From the NCBI GenBank assembly GCA_001312325.1, contig BBDJ01000005.1:62001-126000 (forward strand): DNA of 64,000 bases, given 5' to 3'. Position 1 is the first letter of the stretch. Every line of letters begins with the position of its first letter. This document shows positions 49,281 to 61,294 of this stretch, piece by piece. Below the pieces are notes generated by a model. It did no database searches, had not been told where the DNA came from, and worked only from the letters and a program-made list of their open reading frames with translations. This DNA is from Lysinibacillus pakistanensis (GTDB lineage: Bacteria; Bacillota; Bacilli; Bacillales_A; Planococcaceae). Position numbers and translations under genes: made by a program.

Positions 49281-50817
49281 TTATTTATTAATTGAAGAAA
49301 CTAGTTCCATTTCTTTTGCTGATAATTCTGATAAATCCTTCGCATTTTTCAGCACATCTTGTGGGATAGTAATTGTAGTCAGTGTATTAAATGCATCATA
49401 TTTGATGGCTGATTTTTGGTCAACTTTTATTTTTACATCTGCCATATTCATTGCTAAAGTCATATCAATTTCAATATTTTTCATATCAAATGTCTTTTTA
49501 TCAATCGTTAATTGATATTTGATATTGTCAAATGACATATTATTCAATGAAGCTAAAATTTCATCTGTTCCTACCTGTACTTCCGCTGTATCTTTTGTTG
49601 CTGTTTCTCCTGCCTGTACTTCTGCTGTATCTTTTGTAGCTGTTGCCGCCCCTGTTTCCAACATTGGTAATAGAGATGAAATTTGGTCTTTAATTAGTTT
49701 TGTAAACTTTTCACCATCTGCATTTAATGTCAAAACATAGGCATTATCTGTTTCTTTTAATGTGAAGTCTTTTGCAAATTCTTTTAGCGTTTCAAGCTGA
49801 TCAGCTGCACTTGCTTGCACGCCCGCTTGTTCAAGCATTGCATCATACATATCAGTTGGGAACTTAAGCCAAGCGCCTTGTGTTGCCTCATACATATACA
49901 TTCCATCTTTAGCTGTCATGTACATTTTTATTGGCATTTCCATTTTTTTCGCCGCTTTCAGGCTCTGTCATAGCAACTGTTCCTTCTACGAAAAATTGCA
50001 TTGGATCAACCACTACATCCATTGACATTTTGCTAGATGTGTTTGTTTTGATTGTTTCCTTTCCATCATTCACTTGTATTGCCTGTGTCATCGTCATGCT
50101 AGCTTTCATGCTCTTCACATCTTGTTGTTTAGCTAGTGCCTTATTAAATACTTCTTCTAATGTTAAAGCGCTTGGCTGTGGTGTTGATGGTGTTGATGTT
50201 GCTGCCAATGTATTGACAATTAAAGTAGCTAATTGACCACGTGTTACTTTTTCATTGACACCGTATTCTGTAGCAGAAACCCCTGTTGAAATTCCTGCCT
50301 CATATAGTGCTGTCACAGCATTAGCATAGGAGCTACCTTCTGGAACATCCACAAACGGACTTTTACCTTTTGCATCTAAGTCTAATGCTCGTGCAATCAT
50401 CACAGCTATTTGTCCACGAGTCACAGTTTCGGAAGGACGGAATGTATGATCATCATACCCCTTAACCACACCAGTTGCTGTTAATTTCTTAATAGCATTG
50501 TAATATTCGTTTGATTTGTTAAGATCTTTAAAGTTTTGTTTTTCTACAGAAGCTGTATCCGCTGTTGCAAGTCCAAAAGCATTGACAAGTATTTTGGCAA
50601 CTTGACCACGTGTTACAGCTTGTGAAGGTTTAAATGTACCATCACTATAACCATGTAAAACACCTGCTGTATAAAGTGAAGAAATTCCTTCAAAATGTGG
50701 GTGGTCTTCGCTTACATCTGAAAAAGGGCTTGCCGCTGATGCAGGTACCGCTGCTACCGCTGTTACTGCTAATGCAACTGCAGTTGTTGTATACAATTTT
50801 CTTTTCTTATTTTTCAT
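49281..50817 (-). CDS. S-layer-homology protein with a C-terminal lipoprotein-like domain, frameshifted
   Basis: Signal peptide (KLYTTTAVALAVTAVAAVPASA), three SLH repeats (FSDVSEDHPHFEGISSLYTA; NFKDLNKSNEYYNAIKKLTA; FVDVPEGSSYANAVTALYEA, each followed by a TRGQ motif), then a domain of about 290 residues resembling DUF6612/LppX-type proteins (KSMKASMTMTQAIQV; KMYMTAKDGMYMYE). A 13-residue unit around TATKDTAEVQ is duplicated in tandem. One break at seven T's (49944-49950); repair gives 511 residues. It should bind secondary cell-wall polymer through SLH. Ligand unknown. Confidence 0.87.
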
Positions 50818-50971
50818 CTTATGATCTCCTCTACTAATTCCGTTATGTATGTATAACATTATTAATTATAAACAAATTTATGATAGATTGCTATATGTTG
50901 GAGCAATTTGAATAATTAATATTTATAGTTGTAGATAATTTGTAAACTTTTAAGCCTTTGGAAATACAAAA

Positions 50972-50997
50972 AAACCGACCTCCAAGGAGATCGGTTT
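50972..50997 (-). terminator. terminator of the aconitase gene
   Basis: AAACCGATCTCC-type stem (minus strand AAACCGATC / GGTCGGTTT) followed by T's, 12 bp after the stop codon. Confidence 0.85.
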
Positions 50998-51008
50998 TTT
51001 TAAAATGA

Positions 51009-53715
51009 TTACTCAGCAGCTTTTGCGCGTAGAACCATTTGTAGGATACCACCGTGACGGTAGTAATCTACTTCTACTTCTGAATCGAAACGAGCTAAAG
51101 CTTGGAAAGTTTTAACTGTACCGTCTTCAGATTTAGCAGTTACTGTTAAGATTTCACGTGGTTTTACATTGTCAGTAATGTTAACAGAGATTTCTTCTTT
51201 ACCAGTTAAGCCTAGTGTATCAGCAGATTCACCTGACATGAATTGAAGTGGAAGAACACCCATCATTACTAAGTTAGAACGGTGGATACGCTCGTAAGAT
51301 TGTGCGATAACAGTTTTCACGCCAAGTAGGAATGTACCTTTCGCAGCCCAGTCACGAGAAGAACCCATACCGTAGTCGTTACCAGCAAGTACTACTAAGC
51401 CAGTACCTTGCTCTTGGTATTTCATACATGCGTCATAGATGTATTCTACTTCGCCTGTTGGCCAGTAAGTAGTGAATCCACCCTCTGTACCAGGAGCAAC
51501 TTGGTTACGGATACGGATGTTTGCAAATGTACCACGCATCATTACTTCGTGGTTACCACGACGAGAACCATAAGAGTTGAAGTCACGGATTGCAACACCG
51601 TTTTCAATTAAATATTTACCTGCAGGTGTATCTTTACCGATGGCACCGGCTGGAGAAATATGGTCAGTTGTGATTGAGTCACCGAACTTCGCCATAATGC
51701 GTAAGCCGTCTAAGCCTTTAATAGCTTCTGGCTCTTTTGCAAGACCTTGGAAGAATGGTGGGTTTTGGATGTAAGTTGATTTTTCATCAAATGTGTATAG
51801 AGACTCAGTTGATGTTTCAATTGCATTCCATTTTTCGTTCGCTGTGAATACAGTTTCGTATTCTTTTTGGAATAATTCACGGTTAACAACAGTACCTAAT
51901 ACTGCGTTAACTTCTTCAGTTGATGGCCAGATATCAGCGAAGAATACTTCGTTACCATCTTTGTCCTTACCGAATGAATCTTTTTGTAGATCGATATCCA
52001 CTGTACCAGCAAGTGCATAAGCAACAACAAGTGGTGGAGAAGCTAAGTAGTTAGCTTTTACAAGTGGGTGTACACGACCTTCAAAGTTACGGTTACCAGA
52101 AAGAACTGAAGTTACGAATAAGTCATTTGCTTTAATTGCATCTTCGATTTCAGGTAATAATGGACCTGAGTTACCGATACATGTTGTACAACCGTAACCT
52201 ACAGTGTTGAAACCGATTTGGTCAAGGTATGTTTGTAAACCTGAATCTTCAAGGTAACCAGTTACAACTTTAGAACCTGGTGCTAAAGAAGTTTTTACCC
52301 ATTTAGGCACTGTTAGACCTTTTTCTACAGCTTTTTTTCGCTACTAAGCCCGCAGCAATTAATACGTATGGGTTAGATGTATTTGTACAAGAAGTGATAG
52401 CAGCAATTGCAACAGCACCTGTTGGAATTTCTACATCGCCTTCAGCGAATTTAGCTACAGAAGTTTTTGCAAATTCATCTTCTGTTAAACCGAAACCTTG
52501 TGTACCTTGTGGTGCCACTACTGCTTCTTTGTAACGAGAACGCATTTGAGATAGTGGAATTAAGTCCTGTGGACGTTTTGGACCAGAAAGGTTTGGTTCG
52601 ATTTCAGCTAAGTTTACTTCTAATACGTCAGTGTAAACTGGCTCTAATGTTGGATCGAAGAACATGTGGTTTGCTTTTAAGTAAGCTTCTACAACCGCGA
52701 TGTGCTCTTCGTCACGACCAGTTAAACGCATGTAGTTTAATGATTCTTCGTCAATTGCAAAGTAACCACATGTAGCACCATATTCAGGAGCCATGTTAGA
52801 GATTGTCGCACGGTCAGCTAGTGGTAATTTAGATACGCCAGGTCCGAAGAACTCAACGAATTTACCAACTACACCACGTTGACGTAATACTTGTGTTACT
52901 TTTAATGCTAAGTCAGTAGCAGTTGTTCCGTTTGGAAGATCGCCAACTAATTTAACACCGATAACTTCTGGAATTGGGAAGTATGAAGGTTGACCAAGCA
53001 TACCTGCTTCAGCTTCAATACCACCTACACCCCATCCAAGAACGCCGATACCGTTGATCATAGTTGTATGAGAGTCAGTACCTACTACTGAATCTGGGAA
53101 TGTTTCGAATGTGCCATCAGCATTTTCGTTAACGTGTACAACTGGAGCTAAGTACTCTAGGTTTACTTGGTGAACGATACCTGTTGCTGGTGGTACAGCA
53201 CGGAAGTTATTGTAAGCAGTTTGAGCCCATTTTAAGAAGTTATAACGCTCAGCGTTACGTTCGAATTCAAGGTCCATGTTTGCTTGTAATGCAGTTGCAT
53301 TACCATATTTGTCAACTTGTACAGAGTGGTCAATTACAAGGTCAACTGGAATAGCAGGGTTGATTTTGCTTGGGTCTCCACCCATTTCTTTCATTGCAGA
53401 ACGAAGAGATGCAAGGTCAACAACTACTGGTACACCAGTAAAGTCTTGTAATACTACGCGAGAAGGTTTGAATGGTACTTCAGCTTCTGGATCAGCGCCG
53501 TTACCCCATTTTGCTAATTCGTTTACGTGCTCTTCTTTGATTACATACGCATCATATTGACGTAAAACAGATTCTAATAATACTTTAATTGAGTAAGGAA
53601 GGTTTGAAACTTTTGCAACGCCAGCTTTTTCAATCGCAGCTAAGTCATAGTAATTGTAAGTTTTACCATTTACTTCGAATGATGCGCGGCTGTTGTGTAA
53701 ATTACCTTGTGCCAT
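51009..53715 (-). CDS. acnA: aconitate hydratase AcnA/CitB, frameshifted
   Basis: TCA-cycle interconversion of citrate and isocitrate by a 4Fe-4S cluster; the apo-form can bind iron-responsive RNA in Bacillus. Cluster ligands in [11 protein letters not shown] and [13 protein letters not shown]; active-site [25 protein letters not shown] and [12 protein letters not shown]. One break at seven T's on the plus strand (52332-52338); with six, [16 protein letters not shown] reads through and the protein has 901 residues, as expected. The ATG at 53715 follows AGGGGGAT. ATAAATACGTTAT about 75 bp upstream loosely resembles a CcpC site. Confidence 0.95.
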
Positions 53716-54300
53716 TTGCGGATCCCCCTAAATATCTTTTTGAAAAGGCCTGTGTAAAGCAACTTTTCTCCAATACCCATGATAACGTATTTATATTCAT
53801 AAGTAAATTACATTAATATTATCTTTTTTTGATAAGTAATCCTTATGACCTTGGTTTCTAACCTGATGTTTCTAATTTTAGAGATATGCATAAGATGAAG
53901 GGTTTGCAGGAAGAACATTTTTTTATACCTTTCTAACTTAATGAATCTAATTTAACTGGGGTACGAATTGAGGTACATGTTATTTTTTTTAAAAGTGTAC
54001 CTCAATAATAAATAGACATAAAAACTTTTCATCTGAACAGGATATTTAATAGTAAAAATATAACAAAAAAACCGATTTACAACAACTAATAATTTTTGTA
54101 AAACCAATATCATATTTTTTTTACGTTTTTATATGCGTATTTAACCATTGCCATCAATATTTATCATTCTTACTCATAGACTGTGGAAAGTGAAGCTGTT
54201 CAATCTAATGAAGAGCAAATGAATAAAGCTTTAGATAAAATGTAATCACACAAAAAAAGCCTAGGGTCTAAATTAATTGAGTACCTGGGCTTTGGCTTTA
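53716..54300. other. gene-free region before the DUF4288 gene
   Basis: Contains the aconitase promoter side on the left. Near 54178-54245 a plus-strand scrap reads TVESEAVQSNEEQMNKALDKM before a stop, which looks like the tail of a lost gene. A hairpin (AGCCTAGG with CCTGGGCT) at 54256-54294 is the likely terminator of the DUF4288 gene. Confidence 0.4.
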
Positions 54301-54303
54301 CTC

Positions 54304-54642
54304 TTATTTGTCTAAAGAATATTTTTCAATTGCCTCTTCTGTTGTAGTAGAAGGATTTTCAAATATTATATATCGACTGTAAACCTCTTTTAAATTTAAA
54401 GATTCACTTAAATCGTCAACTAATTCAAAAACATCTAATATCTTAACTAATTCTACTTTGTTGATTCCACCATCAGCATTTTCATATGTCTCTGGCTTAA
54501 AATGTTTTTTTACGATGCTACATACCTCTTCTGAGCTTCCTCCTTTAACTAAGAAAATTCTCTCTTCAAATATCTTAGCAGGATTTATTGTAGATGTCGC
54601 TGTCGATTCAAATAACAATTTAACCGAGAATAGATTATACAA
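54304..54642 (-). CDS. DUF4288 domain protein
   Basis: Intact, 112 residues. TTG start at 54642 with GAGGTGG upstream. LFSVKLLFESTATSTINPAK with FEERIFLVKGGSSEEVCSIV matches the DUF4288 pattern. Soluble. Its start is 31 bp downstream of a toxin-like C-terminal fragment on the same strand, the position where immunity genes are found; an immunity role is only a possibility. Confidence 0.75.
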   Translation of the reverse strand: MYNLFSVKLLFESTATSTINPAKIFEERIFLVKGGSSEEVCSIVKKHFKPETYENADGGINKVELVKILDVFELVDDLSESLNLKEVYSRYIIFENPSTTTEEAIEKYSLDK

Positions 54643-54673
54643 AAAACCACCTCTTTTTATATAATATATAATC

Positions 54674-54822
54674 TTAATGAGAAATACAGAATTTATTTTT
54701 TAAAAAGGCCATCTGTCAGTAGTTTTTTTTGCCTTCTTAGCAGCATTACCAGCTTTTTCACCTTTTTCAATTTCATTAAGAGTTTTATCTAAATATTCGG
54801 TAGGAAATCCTATTTCAGATTT
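54674..54822 (-). pseudogene. C-terminal fragment of a larger protein, possibly a polymorphic toxin
   Basis: Reads SEIGFPTEYLDKTLNEIEKG then EKAGNAAKKAKKTTDRWPF to a stop. The Lys/Ala-rich helix followed by DRW and a short tail resembles the ends of polymorphic toxins. No start codon or upstream coding sequence is present in this frame. Confidence 0.4.
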
Positions 54823-54923
54823 TTTTTAACTTTAAGATTTATGATATAAGTAAATTATGGAATTTAAATTATATTTACCAAGCAAAGTGGTAAACGAAAA
54901 ATGAATTACCGGGGGGAATTATC

Positions 54924-55370
54924 ATGTTAATTAGAAGTGCTAAAGAAAAAGATTGTAACATATTAAGCGATTTAGCCTACAAGTCCAAAGCCTACTGGGG
55001 ATATACAGAAGATTTTCTAAAACAATGTAAAGATGATTTGACTGTAACTAAAGAGTACATACGAGAAAATCCAGTTTATTTAATGGAGAGTGATAACAAC
55101 ATAGTAGCATTTTATAGCTTTACTATTAATGAACGGAAATTAGATGCATTATTCATTGATCCTACTCATATCGGTAAAGGATTAGGAAGAACGATATGGG
55201 ATCATTTATTAAATAAAGCTAAGGAGTTAGGAATAAACGAATTTACGCTTGATAGTGAACCTAATGCAGAAGGTTTTTATTTAAAAATGGGAGCAAAGAA
55301 CATTGGCTCTACTCCATCTTCAGTGTTCCCTGACCGCCATCTTCCTTTAATGAAAGTTAAAGTGTTTTAA
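54924..55370 (+). CDS. GNAT N-acetyltransferase
   Basis: Intact, 148 residues. ATG at 54924 after GGGGGG. MLIRSAKEKDCNILSDLAYK starts the fold, DALFIDPTHIGKGLGRTIWD is the acetyl-CoA motif, and DSEPNAEGFYLKMGAKNIGS the last conserved segment. Substrate unknown. Confidence 0.9.
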   Translation: MLIRSAKEKDCNILSDLAYKSKAYWGYTEDFLKQCKDDLTVTKEYIRENPVYLMESDNNIVAFYSFTINERKLDALFIDPTHIGKGLGRTIWDHLLNKAKELGINEFTLDSEPNAEGFYLKMGAKNIGSTPSSVFPDRHLPLMKVKVF

Positions 55371-55448
55371 AATGCATTAATAAGTAAGACCAAGAAGGCG
55401 ATTTGAACTGCATACCGTCAACTAGACAGTGGGAATAATAATAACTGT

Positions 55449-55494
55449 ATTAAACGCTTAAGCCCAGAATTCTAAAGGCTCAAGCCGTTTAATC
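55449..55494 (+). terminator. terminator of the GNAT gene
   Basis: ATTAAACG / CGTTTAAT outer arms with an inner AGCC / GGCT pairing, followed by CATTTTTT. Confidence 0.7.
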
Positions 55495-55759
55495 ATTTTT
55501 TATAGCCACATACCCAAACCTTTTATTGCGATTTGGTATGTCATGTTTTTTGGTTAATAATATATAACCTAACATGAACCCCATTTATTTTAAATTCTTC
55601 ACTGTATTTCCTATTAGTTTGGAGGGTCCCCAACTAAATCAAAAACAAATTAAATAATTTACATGACTGGAGGTAAGAACGTGGCTGGGACAAAATGATG
55701 CGTTTTTGCCACTTTCAACGTGAACCTATTTTTCAATTTTTCCCCAAAAAAATCTGTAA

Positions 55760-56517
55760 TCATGTTTTGTTATGTATCAAATGCTTATCTTCTGTTTTTG
55801 AGTCACCTAATTTTGCAACATAATCTATAAGGAAATGAAAAACAATTAGGGGTAAAATTGAACCTAAACCAATATATAATCCCGAAAAAAAGTATTCCAA
55901 CGATTGTTGTTTTTAACACTCCTAGTAACCCTTGATAGGTATGGGCAAGTCCAAACAATAACGAAGAACAGAATATAATTAACCAAATTGAAAAATTAGG
56001 AAATATATAAGATAAAGCAAAGATTAAAAAAACCTCTATATATAATCTCTTCTGTGACTCCTGCTGTTAATGAAACATAATTCCATAGTTTTTTTCTCTT
56101 TACCAGTAACAGGGATTATATCAGAAAAACTTACTGTATTTAATTGTTCTTCTTTCGCTTGTATGAATTTGGTTCTAAATTTATCACTTGAATGATAGGC
56201 AATGAAATAATATAAAATACTTAATAAATATAGTATTGCAATAACAAATATCGAATAAGTTATTATATTTCCTAATGTTTTTGTATTGATATTGGGATAA
56301 GCAAGTCCAATATCTTTAAAATCTAAATCTGTAAAAACACTAATAATATTATTGAAATAGTAGGAATCCAAAGACCTATAATAAGTTTTATATAATATTT
56401 AAATCTTGCATTCGGGTTTTCTTTCACAGCAAATTTAAACTTTTGATAACCGAAGTATCCTATAAACGGTTCGTATATTAAAGTAAAAATAATTATTAAC
56501 CATAGACCAAAAACCAC
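55760..56517 (-). CDS. CPBP family intramembrane metalloprotease, frameshifted
   Basis: CAAX-protease/bacteriocin-processing family. The glutamate motif is in LTAGVTEEIIYRGFL (EExxxR), the second in LLFGLAHTYQGLLG (FxxxH) and the third in LIVFHFLIDYVAK. About 251 residues with seven or so helices. GTG start at 56517. Frame changes: one missing base near 56329, and extra bases at runs 56091-56097, 56026-56032 and 55885-55891. Members cleave or protect against peptide substrates in the membrane. Confidence 0.82.
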
Positions 56518-56700
56518 AAATTTTCGCCGCCTTTTTATATTATTTGACTATTTAATTTAAATTTTTGGTACAAAAATTTATTTAAAATATGAAAATAAAA
56601 TTATTTAAAATCTAAGTGGTTAAGCAATCGTGCCCTTTCGTGTAGGAACAAACAGTAGTTCATTAAGAAGATGAATTGAAGTACCGTTGGAATCAGTATA

Positions 56701-57452
56701 TTAACCTAAATGATGTCTCATCCAAACATTCGGTTCAATGTAAACACCTTTATTCGCCGCCTTATCTACTTCCAATGGCACTAACCCCTCATTTAAAATA
56801 TAGCTTCCTGAAGTGGGGAACTTCATACCACACCACTTTTCCCACATTTCAATTGATGCTGGAATTACCATTGATCTTTCTGCCACCTTTATAATCGAAG
56901 CACCCGTCTTATAATGTGTTCTAATCCAAGGATCAAAAGGGAAACCATCATCCTTATCCAACTAATATATTCTTTCATAGGAATAAGTGGGAACTTGTGT
57001 TTTAAGGAAGGCCGAACAGGAGCTACCATATTTTTAATTCTATTTTTAATAGCTAAGCCTTTCATTTCTTTTACCATTAACTCACTGAGACCTTTACCTC
57101 TAAATTTAGGATGAATGACAATGGCTAAGGCTGACAGTGAATTAGGAGATATATTATCTTGGTAATCTAATATTCCTTTTTCAAAGACTCCATCCCATCC
57201 TGATGGTAAGTTGTCTTCATTACCGTCCCAATCAAAAGGTATTGAATTACCACAAGCCATAGGTGTTGATTCTTCATTCAAGAGAATATATTGAAATTCA
57301 GGAAACCATGAATATAAATTACCCCAATATTTTGCTCCTATTGGATCCTCTTTCATAAACTTTGCCCATCCTATATGATGTAGCTTGTCAAATTCGTCTT
57401 CTAAATCCGGACATTCTTTTAATGTTACTATGGTGTTTTTCTTATCCATCAT
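56701..57452 (-). CDS. GNAT-like acetyltransferase, frameshifted
   Basis: First part LHHIGWAKFMKEDPIGAKYW, IPFDWDGNEDNLPSGWDGVF, then SALAIVIHPKFRGKGLSELM (acetyl-CoA motif); second part FPFDPWIRTHYKTGASIIKV and AERSMVIPASIEMWEKWCGM. The frame changes near 56958, where one added base (GG to GGG) joins EYISW to DKDDGF. 250 residues. This family is found beside small accessory genes in Bacillaceae; substrate unknown. Confidence 0.75.
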
Positions 57453-57587
57453 CTATAACCTTTCTTCATATTTACTTAATTCGGTTTAATATTTTCCTCA
57501 CAATTATCCGAATATCTCAAAAAAATTTCTTATTTAAATTAACGATTATTAATCTTTTCCAAAATCAAAATTAGTTTTGTTAGTTAC

Positions 57588-58946
57588 TTATTGACGTTCT
57601 GCAGTCCGTACTTCGGCATCATCGACAATTCTTACTAATTCCTTACTGCCTTCTGTTGTAAAATCAACATCTATTGATAGTCCTCTTATGAAGAAACTTT
57701 TCTCTGTTTTAGCGTACAGTTCGAGTTTCATTGAACCAGGAAACTTGATAAAGAGTCTGTTATTTTCTAAAAAAAACATGAATGATTAAATCTGGATGCT
57801 CTGTTAGTGCATAATTACCGACAAGACGTTTTAAAATGTCTAACGAAATAGCTTGGGCACGTTCTAAAGGAGGTTTTTCCTCGGCAAGTTCATAAGGCTC
57901 ATCGAAAGCAGCTTGCTCAATTGCAAGTAATATATGTTGGTCAAAATCGAAATCATGTTCTTTATTTCTTAGTACAATAACGACAATATCATGATTGATG
58001 AAGCGTCTAAGGCTTGTAACATAACCTGGCCAACCGCCACTATGCCAAATTATTTGACCTTTTTCCTTATCATCCTCCAAGATCCAACCAAAACCATATT
58101 TAAATGGTGTTTCAGTTTCTGTCACCGCTGGTTTATAAGTTTCTTGTAGTAATTTATCATTGATTAATTTCCCTGCGCTTAGAGCACGCTCATAAAGATA
58201 GAGATCTCTAACAGTTGATTGAATGCCACCATCACCAAGCATTCCATCTAAATAAGTAACCATTTTTGACTCCTCAAAATCATCTGCCAATATATACTTA
58301 CCTGCGTACACATCGTAGACATAACCGTATGCATAATCATCAATCTGAATATTCTCTTTTCTAACGCCAATGGCTTGAGTGCAAGTCATATTAAGTGGTT
58401 TAAAAATGTTTTCTTGTAAAAAAAACAGAAAAACCCATGTTAGTTACACGTTCCACGATAATTGCAAGTAAAATATAGCCAGTATTACTATATTCAACAC
58501 GCTCATTTGGTACAAATAAACGCTCAGGTTTGTATTTGGTTAAATACATGAGTAAATCATCATTGTCAGCGATTTTCGTTTTGTCCCAATACTTTTCAAA
58601 TAGATCTAAATAATCAGGGAGTCCACTCGTATGATTAAGTAAATGTCGAATCGTAATGCCTTCATAAGGAAGATTAGGTATCCATTTCTGGACCGCATCA
58701 TCAAGATTTAGCTTACCTTCCTGAACGAGTAATAAAATTGCGGTTGCTGTAATTGGCTTGGAAACAGATGCAAGATTGAAAACAGATCGTGATGTTAATG
58801 GACGATACGTTGACAGCTCAGCATCACCGAAAGCTCCTTCGTATAAAATCTCGCCTTTTTTTAGCGACAAGAACTGTACCATTTAACAATTCTCTTTCCT
58901 TAATATCATTGAATAATCTTTCTAAGTTAACCTTTGTGTTGGTCAA
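57588..58946 (-). CDS. serine hydrolase, beta-lactamase class C family, frameshifted
   Basis: No signal peptide. Nucleophile motif ASVSKPITATA, tyrosine motif VEYSNTGYILL, and IWHSGGWPGYVTS as the third motif, followed by a DUF3471-like C-terminal domain (LELYAKTEKSFFIRGLSIDV). TTG start at 58946 after GGAGG, overlapping the end of the MarR gene by 20 bp. Breaks at 58857-58863, 58418-58425 and 57769-57776; one base less at each gives about 451 residues. Cytosolic members act as esterases or D-aminopeptidases. Confidence 0.85.
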
Positions 58947-59425
58947 GATTAGTCTCCTCCCAATTTTGGTTTGTACATTTTTTTTCTACAATCTTACTTA
59001 GCTTTGTAAGAATTTTTTTAAGTTCTTCCATTTCACTCAATTCCATTTCTGAGTAAAAACGATTAACAATTTCACGGTTTATTTTTTCTTCCTTTTCATA
59101 ATATCGAAAGCCTTTATCCGCTAATTGTACAAGTATTTCCCTTCTATTCTTAGGATTTATCATCCTCATTAAGTAATTCTCATTTTCTAGCTTCGTAACA
59201 ATTTGGCCAACAGCACTTGATGTTATTTTCATTAGTTGAGCAATTTCTCCAATAGAAATTGCTTCAAATTTTTTTAACAATATCCATTAGAATCGTTTGA
59301 TTATTAGAAAAATCATCATCGAGTAAGGATTGATATTCTTTAATAATGATTTTATTCATTTCATAATGCATCTCGTTAATTTCAGTAACGAGTTTAAATA
59401 ATTTATCTCCATCATCACTTTTCAT
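58927..59425 (-). CDS. MarR family transcriptional regulator, frameshifted
   Basis: Winged helix with SIGEIAQLMKITSSAVGQIV, the wing (YLMRMINPKNRREILVQLAD) and flanking dimer helices. One break at seven T's on the plus strand (59270-59276); with six, DIVKKFEAIS is continuous and the protein has 165 residues. ATG at 59425 with GAGGGTG upstream. Probably controls its own operon with the overlapping serine hydrolase gene. Confidence 0.87.
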
Positions 59426-59687
59426 GTGTTTACACCCTCTAACATTAAAATTAGCTTCACAATAAATCCAAATTAATTATAAACTTAACTTTAATATAAA
59501 GCAAGATTAATTAACGAAACAAGAAATTAATCCAATCGACTTACCAATTTTATAATCCTTTTTTTATCTTCCTCCTTAACTCCTTTCTAAATTTAGGATA
59601 GGCATTCACACGTTCTACATTTTAGCTTTAGAATAAAGATTGATTAAAAAAATTCCCTTCAACCTTTTATCAGTAAATGCAAAAACT

Positions 59688-59722
59688 CCATTTTTGAAAA
59701 GATTGTTCAAAATGGAGTTAAT
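59688..59722. terminator. orphan hairpin, terminator-like
   Basis: AACTCCATTTT / AAAATGGAGTT pairing in otherwise empty DNA (59426-59940) between the MarR promoter region and the transposase scrap. No gene is obvious that it would serve. Confidence 0.5.
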
Positions 59723-59939
59723 CATTCTAGATTTTTATAAAAGAATTGATCAATTAAATGAGCCTTATTAAACCAAAGCATCCGTTAGCCATCCATAGCG
59801 CAAAATCAACGCTACGCCACTGAAAATGAAAGATTTTTACGTTCTTTCATGGAAGTTTAAGTACAGATAAGCATCAATTTACATAAATTTCTGATAAAAA
59901 TCCTCTCAAAGAATAAATAAAGAGTGATACTTATTATAA

Positions 59940-60330
59940 AGTCCCCTATAAGATAGACACTTAAAAAAATCTCTCTTACAGGGGACTTTTATTTATGATG
60001 AACAAACAACTGGATGGAGCAGAACTTATATCAAAGAAACTATTTACTGATCAAGGACAAAAATACTCAAGGCACAATCTTATTTAAAAGCTTTAGTGAA
60101 AAAGGGATAACATACACAGATGAATTTAAGGCAATAGCAATTGGGAATATGAAAAAGGAAAATGTTCACATAAAATCTTTGAAGATGTAGGCTGCCATAT
60201 CGACCAAGTCGGAATTCATCGAGCAAAATCAACTTTAACACGATGGCGTGCGGTGTGATAAGGCTTGAAGATACACGCAAATATCATTCGGGACGACCAC
60301 TTGAACGAATTAACGTTGGATTATTCATGC
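59940..60330 (+). pseudogene. transposase remnant (IS3-like orfA helix-turn-helix)
   Basis: AGTCCCCTATAAGA and TCTTACAGGGGACT at 59940-59991 form an inverted repeat. After a Met (59995) pieces read KYSRHNLI, GITYTDEFKAIAIGNMKKEN, KIFEDVGCHIDQVGIHRAKS and TLTRWRAV, then SGRPLERINVG. This is the pattern of an IS transposase N-terminal region, broken by stops and shifts and with no catalytic domain. Confidence 0.6.
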
Positions 60331-61019
60331 GAAATTAAAAACTGATTTCTAATTATTTTATTCCCCATATTACACCATTCATTTTTTTACTTTTTATATT
60401 TTATGAAGAAGAAAAATCCAGATAAAAATAATGCAACAGTAATTTTTATTAAAAGACTTAAATTGGTTTGCAAATTAAGAATAAGTAACAACATTAGAAA
60501 GAAAAAAAACGGATGCCCAAAATACTCTATCTTTTATTATTTTGTTTATACTATTCATTAAAAATCACCCCAATATTAGTATCCCATATATGTAATATAC
60601 ATACAAATTTATAAAAATTTTTAATTTTCAGTTTTTGTACACACTGTTAGTACATATTTGAGGCTGTCCCAAAAGAGGGTTTTTACCAAAAATAATAAAA
60701 GTGAAAGACAGAAATGTTGATTTATAAACGTTCCTGTCTTTTCAATTTCATTTGATATTTATTCAATTTTTTTAAACAATCCCATATAATAAATGTCGTA
60801 AAATTCCAAATCTAAATAGTTCCTCTTTTAAAGTCCCTCTCAAAGAAATCTACCGAACCCTTGCAAGATTTTAGCTTCTTTTGATCCTTTTAAAGCTTCT
60901 AATACATCAAGAGTTCATCTCCCTTTACTTAAGATAGTTAAACTGTATGTAAAATTAACAATTTTTTCAATCTTATTATTTAACAAGTCAATCTTTTTCT
61001 TCAATAAACTTCCTTCCCT
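60331..61019. other. gene-free region with an insertion-sequence-end-like scrap
   Basis: A/T-rich. GAGGCTGTCCCAAAAGAGG at 60661 is a common outer end of insertion sequences in Bacillaceae, and GAAAGACAGGAACG-type complementarity occurs around 60702-60746. No open frame with a ribosome site was found. Confidence 0.35.
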
Positions 61020-61021
61020 TC

Positions 61022-61205
61022 ACATGTTATAAATGCTCTTGTCTTTACTTTCTAATACTTGTATTAAACTGAAAATATCATTCATATGGTTGCCTTTTAC
61101 ATCACCATTTTCCTTTATTTCTGTTAGAAAGTTTTCTTCAGCATCCATGCTATATAACAGTCTTTTTTTAACATGATATTCCGCACGCTTCTTCCTACAC
61201 TCCAT
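61022..61205 (-). CDS. unknown small protein (about 60 aa)
   Basis: ATG at 61205 after GAGGA. MECRKKRAEYHVKKRLLYSM is strongly basic, followed by an acidic helical half (NFLTEIKENGDVKGNHMNDI). It could be the N-terminal part of a lost gene. No recognised family. Confidence 0.3.
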
Positions 61206-61294
61206 ACTAAATCCTCTGTCCAAATTTTTTTTCGGTTTATATTTATTCCTTCTATACTAAATTGATATAATCTTTTAAAAAAAGAGGTATTTTT

